A DNA stretch of 64,000 nt from Phoronis australis (taxonomy: Eukaryota > Phoronida > Phoronidae), in contig NMRA01000046.1 of assembly GCA_002633005.1 (NCBI GenBank), positions 259,760-323,759 on the forward strand, written 5' to 3'. Shown in pieces: positions 14,601 through 26,600 of this stretch (positions within the stretch are counted from its first letter, which is position 1; each line of letters begins with the position of its first letter). The position numbers and the translations under genes are program-made. The notes below the pieces were generated by a model that did not search any database, was not told the origin of the DNA, and saw only the letters and a program-made list of their open reading frames with translations.

Positions 14601-17600
14601 GGATCAAAAGCGGGTCATCTGGGTATAAGCCAAAACGCAGGGTGAAATATTCGCGGCAACACACAAAAACGTCTCGACAGCGTTTTTGACGAAAGGGAGA
14701 CGTAACACCTAAAACTGCCCAATTGTGTTTGTTTGTTTTTTTTTTTTCTACTCGAATGGGAAATTGCGGGTGCCGTAAAAACCCTTGAAAGGTCGTACTT
14801 TTTATTTTTAGTCGTACAGAAAAATATGGCTACATCGTGTGGGAAATTACAATAGTAATATGTCCGAGTGTCAAAAAGCGGGACATTTTGATGGTGTGGC
14901 GGGATGGTGGGAAAACTTCACGGTGGGACAGCCTGCCAAGAGCGGGGCAATTTGCCAGTACATTGTACGCTGTCAGCAAGACAAAGTACTGAATTAAATT
15001 CTCTGACAAGGTAAACTTTTCAATTTTTTTCAAGGGTATGGGTAAATACTACACATAGTAATCCTCAGGAATTGAATTAACAAAAAACTTTATCTGGACA
15101 ACAGGTAAACATTGCACAAATGAAGCAATTGAAAATCAGCAATAATATACACATGTACACGCACAAATACGCATGTACTTTTAGCTACGCAAGTACGAGT
15201 AATTTTTCGAAAGTTGTAAAAACACCTAATGGTAGGGAATAAACTTTTCATTCATGAATGCAGAACACTCAGAAACCCAATGTCACTTCTTCCCGTAAAT
15301 ACTGCAACATGATTTTAACACCCAAATGTATCTTGCTGAAAAAGTCGAGTCGTGTAGTTTGAAAGGCTGTCAAAATTGGTTTTAAAACCTGGAGCTGAAA
15401 AGATATCAGAGCCTAGACTTCCACCCAGAGCCACAGGTCGGTGCACATAAAGAATGACTATTGTAATTTTCGGGTTTGTTGACTAATTTTGCCGAGAAAT
15501 TGCTGCTTGTCTAGAAGTACCGTACCTCACGAGTCACGTTAGATGAATAAAAATGATAAAATGAAAATGAGGCGATGCATTGAGGCTTGATTTGATAACT
15601 ACAACACTCGATCAAAGCTCAGTCGAGCACTGACTGCTGGAAATTCATCATGTAAACTCTCGCGGCTAGTCTCGGGGTTGCAAACTCTAACAATGGAATA
15701 CAGTAGCACGTGCGGGATTGTTTCTTCTACGCTGATTTTGTAAATGATAGACGTGATAAGGTCAGTCTACAGATCCCAAACATATTTCAATAAATTCCGC
15801 ACAGGCTAACTTGAAGGATACTACCCGTACACAGTAGTTTCACAGAATTAAAAAGTTCTTATATAATTTCCATGATTAGGTGGACCAGTTTGTGACTGAA
15901 GACCTGCAGCCGGTGTTTGGATATGACAGTGTAGTAAGCTCACATCCCATAGTTGTGTCAGTTACAAACCCCTCGGAAATCACAGAGGTGTTTGACGCCA
16001 TCTCTTACAGTAAGGTAAGTGTTCCTGACCTCGACCGACGCTTAACGAGTTGGAGGTTAAAGCCAAAAATCTATAGGCAAACCTTCTGAGACCAACGTAG
16101 CAACTCGTTCTATGCATGAGCAACCATGTAGATTCGCGTTACACCATGAACAGAAAACTTTGATTAGTCGAAGTGTGTCCGTGGCGGCTACAGTAAAATC
16201 CGCGATTATCGTCAGCAGGCGGAGATCTAGGAGCTGAATTTACAGCTTACGAGAAGGCGAGAATAGACTAATAGTTCATGAAAAAGGGGGCTCGGATTGT
16301 GAGAAACTGCTTTTTCGACTGCCTTGACGTGAGGTGTCAGCTTGGCTATCGTTCACGTGAGGCCAAACAGCTCAGCTCGTAGCCCTTCGTCCAGGCCCGT
16401 AGCCAGCATTGCGGGGGGGGGGGTGGTTCGAATTTCTAGAAAGGTGGACCTTTTGCAAAAGTAGACACTCGAGCTTTTGGTAAGGCGCTTGACGCAGTTT
16501 AATTATGGGGAAGGGAAATTTGTATCCACGGCAACGATGACTCTCAGCTCTATGTTCCTGAGACGATACGGAATTTGTAATACCAGAAATGAGGATGTCG
16601 CGATGGTTGCTCGCAAACAACAAGAATCAAATTCGGACGTATTGTGATCCATAAGTATAGTCTAACGTTTTAGCGTTACCTCCAGCTAAACTTCTAAATC
16701 GAGCTTTTTTAAATGAGTGGTTACACCTCATTACATACAGAAATATTTAATCGGAAAACGACAGAAGTAATTTTTCATCTGATTGTATTTTTGTTAAAAG
16801 TTCCTTACATCGCTGGAAATGGGAACAGGCCACTATTCCGAAGGTTTACTATTACGAAGGTTCACTATTCCGAAGGTTCATTATTCCGAAGGCTCACTAC
16901 TTCGAAGGTTCACTACTCCGAAAATGTGCATAATTTCTGATTCACGTGTAACTGTTGTACTTTCACGTGCAAAACTAAGCGACACCGACACTTTGGTTAT
17001 TGCAGCCATACCGACAACAATACACCCGGCTAATACATCATTTTGTTTGGATTTCCTGTACATGTGAAATTGTCCGCATGTCTGAGTGAGCACGTACTTG
17101 CATTTCTAAAAAAATATGAAGTAGGATTGTTGATGAATGATTAGCCACGATACGTTCATCAATCCCATGATAAGATCGCATCATCTCACAGCGCGACAGA
17201 AAAGTTTAGGGACGCTGCACTTCAATCTCACCCACCGGAACTAATCGCACCGCCGGGTCGAAACTAAATGTAGTTAGTAAAATACCCCGTCCCTGACAGT
17301 CTTCACGAAGTCTCATTCAGTCTTCTTAAATTTAAAACCGCCGTTGGTCGCCGCCTCTCGGACCTGTGCCCCAGATATTGTCCCTTACTGAGAACGAGTC
17401 TTTAGATAAATTTAAGAATCAAGATCAATCTTTTCCGTACTATTCAACTCTTGCACACCCTTTAAATGGTTACTAAATGGACACAAATACAATAGCTTAT
17501 TCGTATTCAGTTCTGAATCATTAGTAGAAAATCAGAGCAATGAACTGTCGGAGTTCTGGTTTCGGAATTGTGGACATTCGAAGCGGTGAACTTTCGAAGG

Positions 17601-20600
17601 TTGCGAACCTTCGGAGTAGGCCTACAGTGGACCTTTAGAGTAGCGAACCCTCGGAATAGGCCTACAGTGGACCTTTAGAGTAGCGAACCTTCGGAGTAGG
17701 CCTACAGTGGACCTTTAGAGTAGCGAACCTCCGGTCATGTACATGGAACCTTGGAAATCTTTTCCATCAAAATTGTTGCTCGTACGAAATCTGCGGGGCT
17801 ATGCACCATTGACATTGATTGACAATAGAAGACTTCCTTCATTGACCAAAGTTTTAATTAGGTCTATACTTACATAATAACATGAACATGCGGGGATTTC
17901 TCAGTGCAAGAAAACGCGGTGGCTAAATGTCTGATTTTTGAGAAACGACAGAGTAGTCAGTGAACTTACCCTCGCGTGTACTCGTGAATTTAAAAGAACG
18001 GAAACGCTAACACGTGTACCCGCATGCTTGTCAATCCACCAATCCAAAATCAAAGTGGACACTTGATGAGATATTAGGCAGTCACTTTCAATTCGAAATT
18101 TGAAAATGCCAGCACCTTATCCATACTATGCTAGAAAATACAGCAAAGTAGCAAATAACAAGCCCATTTTCTGCTGTTTTGTTTCTTGGTCGAATTTAAG
18201 GCATTCACACCGCACTACATGTGGGGATCTCTCTCGATGCTATATAGTTTGGACTAGGTATAGACATTTACTTCTAGACTTCCTTGTTACCCTATGGTGT
18301 AGAGACCAAGCGCTTTCGGCCGATGGATAACATAAAGCCTCCTCTAATCGTCATCTACGCAGTCACCACTGGGGCCGAATACGACCCGATGATTATTTGA
18401 AGCGCTTTACATCAGAAGCAAATCCAAAATTAATATTAATTTAGTTATGATTGTGGTTAGTAGAACTAGTAGCTACAACAATTTTGTTGTCCATATACTA
18501 AATTCTATCTTAACCTATCGTATAGGCTAGGGCTGGACCTTTTCCATGGAGCTTGGTTCGATCGAACCCCCCGAACCCTCCCCCCCTACNGTTCAGCAAA
18601 TAGCTCGATATCACTTACGGGCGGGCATACAATTAGCAAAATGGCCATTGATATGTAAACTAGTACTTCCACAGTAATTAGCATAAATGTAGTACTCATG
18701 GTTAAAGGAGAATGCCACCCAAAAAACAACCTATTTTGTATCAATTTAGATCGAGTAGCTCCACTCAATAACAGCAAATACAGCTCTTTTATCTGACACC
18801 AGACGGCAGACGGAGATGTTGAAATTAATCAATGACGTCAGAGGTTCGAATGCAGTCTGTTCAGCAGTTCACAACACGCTTACTGGTGTCAGCTCATCGC
18901 TTGAATTCATCGTTTTACACCAATAAATCATCAAAATTCGATGTAAAACCTTTACAAATAAAACTGTTCCGTCTTGTAATCAGAAATAGGGTTATTTTGT
19001 CATATTTCAATTAAAGTGTTTTGAGATGTCCCTCCACTTGATTTGTGATTGGTCGCAGGAGGTAAGACAACCTAAATTTCAATTGTGGCCTAATTCTTGT
19101 TTTGACGGACAAACATTCCTCAAAGAAATTGCCGGCGAATAATTCCTGTCGGTGCATGTTAGTTGTCGTTTTGTATTCAAGGCCAGGAGATTCTCTATCG
19201 AATTGCGGATGAAAGACAAGTTGCTGTGGATTCAAATTATCTTTACTGTTGTATTTGGCGACGGAAAGTACTCGTCATCTCCGATCAGTAACATTGTAAC
19301 AGAACCTTTGGGATTTTTGATAGTATTTTGTGCAGTCGTAGTGTTTGCTAAGAAACCTTTTCAGCATAGGGATAATTATTTAAAATTACCCGGTAACGAT
19401 GGCCATGTTAGCGGGATTGCTTCTTATATGAAATGAATGGAAGTGACTTCCAAGGCCTTGGTTGATAGACACATGCGTAATTTGTAAATATCATCTTTTT
19501 CAGTGAGGTGTGGAATATGTTGCAAGTAGTTTATCCCGTTCAATCCGCCATCTTTTTTGATCACATCATATACATTACGTCACGTGATGTGATCAAAAAG
19601 ATGGCGGATTGAACGGGATAAACTACTGACTTGCAACATGCGTAATATGTCTAAGTCGAAGTAATATTTGTGTGTTTAGATTTTTGAGTTAACATTTTAT
19701 TAACGACTATTGTGGTATTATGCTGTAAGTCCGTTCACCGCATAGCACGAAACATCACACAGATTTTTTTTGTAAAATGTTAAAGCGTAATCCGTAATCA
19801 TGGGAACAATGAATCGCTTTAATTGCTTTTAATTCATGACACCAGTAGTGGGACGATATGTTTGTTTGATAGGCTTTATTTTTACAGGGAGCAGCAGTGA
19901 TAAGGATGTTGGAGGCTTTTATGGGGAGAGACAACTTTAAAGAAGGCATAAGGGTTTGTAGATTTTGAAACATTTTTTAAAGGGCTACTAAACCCGGTTT
20001 TGCCCTTTTAACAGATATTAAAAACGACTTTTTCTGAAACAAAATAATGCTCTGTAACCCCCTAAACCTTCAAAAGCTTAGAGAAAAAATTGAAAACTTT
20101 TTTCATTGCCTGCTGATTGGGTAAGAGTGGCGTACACTTCAGGCGAGTTTCACGACAACTGTTGGGAAAGTCAACCCAGGCACCAAGAACCGTAATATCA
20201 TATCTGTGGCACAGAGAATACAAGTTTTTGGTTGAATCCTGCTATCACTCAAGTGGAACACCATTAAAAGTTTTAAAGAAAATGCACTATTTGCAGTATA
20301 ATTTCAGTGTTTCAGTTATTATTGCTAATGAACTACATGTATATGGTGAGTTATATCAAGGCGTAACATAAGTCATCACAAAACTGTATTTTCAGAGATA
20401 TCTAAAGGCCTTCGAATATGACAATGCTAAAACTGAACACCTGTGGAGTGAGTTACAAAAGGTATGTCTGTTTACTTTCATTCACATCTTAGATCACACT
20501 ATCATGTTCACATTTTGTTCATTTGGTTTTGAGTAGGCTATGTCAGTTGCAAGATTTGAAAGTTCATTTAAAAACCTGTAACTCCTTGATTCTTCAACTT

Positions 20601-23600
20601 ATTTGATTGTTTTGTCTAGATATTATTTTTTCTTTGCTTAAAATTTGATAGGTTCAAGAGGATGGAATACCTAAAATTGGTGACATAATGGATACGTGGA
20701 CGCGTCAGATGGGTTTCCCTGTGGTGACCATCCAGTATGAGGGAAACGTCATTAAGGCGAAACAACAGCGCTACCTATCAGATCCAAAAGCAATCATCAC
20801 TGACGATTCTCCATATGGGTAAGGCACTATAGCTAACGGCATTGACAAATGTCTTTTAGAAATTGAATTTTTTAAATTGCTGTTGAAGAAGTTGACTTAA
20901 TTTTAAAAGGACTGAAGTCACTGTCATTTTTTGAGGAAAATTGAAGAAACTGAATGACATACTTGCGTTACATATATTGGCTTTTGGTCCCTAATTCATG
21001 TTGGCGCATTTTTATCATTTGTTATATGATAATCTTAACCCAGGTTTTCATAATATTTGTGTTCTTGTTTTCTGTTGAATCTTAAAAATTCATAATTGCG
21101 TAGTAACAGATTGACACGCGTGAGTAAAGTAGTAAGATTCTAAAGGTTTGTTCAAAAGTATTATGAACCACTTGCGGTGATGATTGAATTTGTGTTTAGG
21201 TATAAATGGTATGTTCCACTTCACTACACGACTTCAGAATCAAACGTGTCCCATACGGAATGGATGAAAAAAGAAGACAGTAAGTTCGTTCACAAAAAAT
21301 ACAAATCGCATTGGCTTGACATGTAGAAATCAGAGAATTGCAGTGAAGTCGCCCTCTTTGTGCAGCAGACGAACTTTCAATTGCCAGCTGGCGTATATGA
21401 GACCTTTCCCATAATTTGTAATTCTAGGCTGCGTAAAAGGTACGGTAAAAACAGAATCTTCCACAGAGACTGTTAAACTCCGCATTGGTTAATACCACAC
21501 CACTCCTCTTAGTTCCAGTCAACAGTTTTGACCCAGTATAGCGCCTTCTCAATGCCCATATGTGTTTGGTCTTTCACCTATAGTTGTCTCGCCCCTTGAT
21601 ACATTTCTCTTCTACTAATCCGTCGGATAGCACTTCTCGTCTCTGACACTCTGCCATGTGATTGGTTTGCTATTCTTTAAGAAAAAAATAGTTGCATTTT
21701 TGTGTAGTCGAAAGAGATTGCAGAAGTAGAAGCTGGCGCTAAATCAACTGAACATGACAAAGGATTTCTTTAAAATCACCTGAAGCCGGGACAGTTGACT
21801 TCAAGCATTACTATTTTGCCGACAAGCTAAGTATCGGGAAAAGTCTGATACTTGATGTATGTCGCAACACTACTGTCCAGTGTTTTCGATCGGTAGAGCA
21901 CACTTGGCAGTCTTTCTCATGTTGGCAAGTATGCTTCCTCGTTCAGTCTGGTATGAGAGCTTATCACTGAAGTTTTGAGCTTTGGTCAAGAGGAGGACTC
22001 GCTACCAAGTCATGCACTGTCCAGTGTTTTCAGTACGTTCTTGCCGGAAGACGTAAGTGCGCACTTGCAAAATTAGGTCCTTACCCGCCTCCCGTTCAGT
22101 AACGCTAGGACCTAGCTTAAAAGTAAGACTTTGCGAGATTACGCGAGATATTGCCGTGGATTTTAAATAAGAGCACGTGACCTTGACTAGCTTTTGGCTA
22201 GGTCCTAGCGTAGGTCCTAGCGTCTACTGAACGCACGCCCGGTGTACCCCGTATACAGCGAGCTTGATATACATGTTTTTAGTATCGCTCGTTGAGATTG
22301 AGCTCGCGTATCACAGTCACACCTCCCCCGCAGTAAAAAGTGCTACCGAATCGAGTCGAGTTTTCTTGTCTGAAAACACGTGACTGTCGCGCTGACAGGG
22401 CAACTGGCTGTGGTGAAAATGTGATTTACTTGACTTACCAGGGAGAGATAACCAGTCCTGGTTATCTCTTCGTGCTAATACTTAGAATTGGGGCTACACG
22501 GCTCTGATCTATTGTGGCTCATATGATTCATTATAAACGAAGGCTGCGCCTCCCAATAACAAGGGCATGGATTAGTCCCCTCATTGCTGTCGTCCTGTAC
22601 GCGCGTGCCGGACTGCCTACCATATGCCGCAGATTTTTCTGAAAAAAGGTCTCTCTCTACTAAAACTTGCTTGTTCAATAACGACGTGAATTTTGCTGAT
22701 AGATTGCTTATTCACAATAAACTTGAGACCATCCGCGAAACAGATTCGAACAACAATATTAGGGTTGGTAGTCCAACGTTTTGGGTGGTAGACCTGAAAG
22801 GCAACATAGCACTCTGACCAGCTTAAACACAGTATTGTGTACCTACACAAAAGGCTTGCTTGCCAAGTTTAATCGAGCGCGATTCTACATTAGATCGCGA
22901 CAGTGGAAAATCTTGATTTTTACACTTCAGCAGAATGATACGTAGTGATTAGTCAGGTATTTAGGGTGAACTTAAAATTCAAAATACTTTCTCCTTTAAC
23001 GACTGGTTTAGCTCCACCAGCAGACCTTTAGAATGCGATCACTGAGTTTATGTGTTCGATTCCGCATATACCGCTGATGACAGGTCACTTTTCTTGCCGA
23101 TATGTCACGTTGATTTATTGTTCATGCCGCTAAAAAGTCGCCATTTTTCTAAACTCGTTTCAGTTCAATTCGTAAGTCCAATCTCATTGACCGAAAACCG
23201 ATGGATTAAGTTTAACGTCAACGCTACTGGTTTTTATCGTGTAAACTATCCACCAGAACAGTGGAACGTCTTCGCCGAAGTTTTGTTTAATCGAACTGAC
23301 GTAAGTGGTTTCCATCGTTTTTTGTTTCTTGGTTCAATTTCAAGTCTGTGTGCTACTTATATTTTGATCATGCTATACACATACTGTTCCATGACACATG
23401 AAAGTTGATGTTTAATGATAAAATACATACGCATTGATGCCCAATTTAACGATACAATGCACACGCTTTTGAGGCCCAATTTAATGATATATTGCACACG
23501 CTTTGAGGCTCAATTTAATGATACAATGCACACGCTTTGAGGCCCAATTTAATGATACATTACACGCGCTTTGAGGCCCAATTTAATGATACATTGCACA

Positions 23601-26600
23601 CGCTTTGAGGCCCAATTTAATGATGCAAAGCACGCGCTTTGAGGCCCAGTTTAATGATGCAATACACACGTTTTGAGGCCCAATTGAATGACACAATGCA
23701 CACGCTTTGGGGTCCAATTTAATGATACAATGCACACGTTTTGAGATACAGTTTAATGATACAATCCACACGCTTTGAGGCCCAATTTAATGATACAATG
23801 CACATGGTTTGAGGCCCAATTTAATGATAAAATACACACGCTCTGAGGTCCAATTTAATGATACAATGCACACGCTTTGAGGCCCAACTTAATCTGCAAG
23901 TCTAAAGCAGTAAAGACCACACAAGTTCGAGACAGTTTGTAAACTGTATTAAAATACGACAAACATACAACCAAGAGGTCCACCTGGGCTCAGTGGAAAA
24001 TGTTTAGTGGTGATTCACCTTTATAGTTTGAAACATTCCATTTTTATTCTAGGTTTTGTGGCCAGCTGACCGATCCAGTTTAATGGACGACGCCTTCAAT
24101 CTTGCAAGAAGTGGCCAGTTAAATTATAGTGTTCCTTTGGGATTGACTAAATATCTGAAGAACGAGTTAAACTATCTGCCCTGGGAGAGTGCCAACATGG
24201 GATTAAATTACGTTGACGACATGTTGGAAAATACAACTGCATACGCCAAATGGAAGGTAAATTGGATGACAAGTACAACGAAAGCCTTACCACGAACTCA
24301 TCGAAATAAACGTATGAGAATAGTCCATGCTGTTCTAGTCTTAACAGAAGCATTCGTTTTCATTTTCCAGTCTATATTTAAGCAATAGTTTTTCGTGTAT
24401 TCATTTGTAGTATATTCTGCTAATAGAGTTAAAGCATCAAATAGCATGTCCCAAATAATGAGGACTTCACTTTTATCATTTGTGTACTTTCAGAATTTCA
24501 TGAAGGAAATTGCAAAGCCTATTGTGGAGGAACTTGGCTGGGAAAATAATGGCACCCACTTAGACAAGTAATAATTCAACAAACTTTTGAACTCGTCTTA
24601 AATAACTAATACTTTTTCAATATTTCGTCGCTGAAAATTAAGCGTCTTGAAGCTATAGACCTGGACTATCCGTGCTTTGTAAAGGTACGACTTCATTAAA
24701 CTTTTAATGGGTTTCCACATCCTACTAATTCCCCGCTTTTCTCGTTAGCTCGGTAGTGAGCACGGACAACCTTCTGATATCATAGCCGAAGATCTCATAC
24801 ACGAGTCGTATTGATGAATGATTGCCACTCTTTGGCCAACATGGGATGTTTAGGTAACTCAAAAAGGGAAGCACGGTCACGGAAGTAAACGTCATTTGCA
24901 CATGTACGGACTTCTGTCACACGGGAAGTCACACGACTTTCAAACCGGAGAATGATTGGCTGTTTGACTGAGTGAGCAAAAGTTGAGATCACTTCTGTAG
25001 CTGTAAAAGAAAGTGTTCTAAATAAAAAACATTTCTACCAGTCATAGTGAAAAGTAACGAGATAGCTACTAGGCGTATTGCATATATTTTGATCATAAAG
25101 TTGGTCTTCCCGTCTTCTTTACTCAATTTCAATGTGATTTCTATGTTTGAAAAGAATCGACAGTGCGTTATTTCTCCAGACTTACCTCATAAAATTTTAG
25201 TGAGTTAAAATTGATCCTAAAAATCAAAGCATTGCCAATTCTTACCAAGCCTATTTTTACCAAGGACACTTTTGAAAACAATATCATTACGTTGTTTGAG
25301 ATAAATTTGAACTTCACTTTTGACAGAAAGTCGCTTAAACTTACAACTTCAATCGCACTTTGAAGGTATCTTCGATCTTTGGTCATCCACAAAGCTTGTG
25401 CCCACGGAGCAAGGGATTGTTTAGACAAAGCTAAGCAACTATTTCAGAAATGGATGAATGGTGAAGTTATGTAAGTGTATTATTTTTTTGTTCAGAATAT
25501 GCCATGATATTATTTTTGTAAAAAAATAAATATTTAATGGATTCTGGTCAGCACGAATTCGTTCCAGTGATCTCCAGGGTATCCTTAGCTACTTTCATGC
25601 ACAGATGAATAACCGGTCTTTTCAGCTGCCACACGCGATCGAAACTGTTCGATTTTCAAAGCATTTTGCATTAAAGGCCCCCGCCCAAGTAAACGTTTTA
25701 ATTAACTGATGACATAATTCCCACAATACTCCGCCTTACCAACCGTTACAACGTTAATAAGGCAAACTTTCATTTGTCCATTTGTATGAAATTTGAACTT
25801 TACTTAATTCGTTTATTTATTGTTCAAAGTGGTCATTCTAATATTCTAATTCGGAGAACACAAAATAAAGTCATCCGAACATAGTCACCTCGTTCAAATA
25901 GACAGGCTTTCGATCCGAAACACAACGTGTATACATGTGCGCGAAAGCAATTGCAAATTCAAACTTCACAGAAGCAGCAATTCGATTGCCCCTTGTCTTA
26001 TTCTGCTAAAATGTTTAAACAGTTTTCTAATGATGTTCATCATGTGACACCATAATTCTTATTAAATTTTGTTCCTTTAAAATCATAAATTTTCAGTCTT
26101 TGCTACTGTATGTATTTAGATTGCATCCAAACCTTCGATCTGTAGTCTACAGATACGGTATGCAGGAAGTGGGTAATGCAACTGCATGGAACTTCGTTTG
26201 GGACCGCTACAAGAGCGAAACTGTACCACAAGAAAAGATCAAGCTATTATCAGCTTTGGGAAAAACTCAACACGTCGACTTATTAGAGAGGTAGTAGCTG
26301 GTACATGATTATGACGTCATCAAAGATGTCATGGGTCCAAACTTTGTACATTCGTCGAAAAAAAACTGCAACAACAACAATCAATGACCGGATTTCGTTT
26401 GATATAAATGTCCAAGATACAATAAAAAGAAATCTGTACAGTTTTATAAGTTGTCATTCCGTTCTCGTTCTGTAGAACTTTTTAATTTTTTCAAAAACTC
26501 AGAAATACGATTTTTTGATAACCCCTAACGCAAAAGTAGAAAATTAAAAAGCAACTCATAATAGTCTTTTGGAGAATGGTACATTAAAGCATAGCTTCTA

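Noticed and set aside
23410-23892. Possible CRISPR-like array
   Set aside because: Repeats are contiguous with no unique spacers and the genome is eukaryotic; it is a minisatellite.
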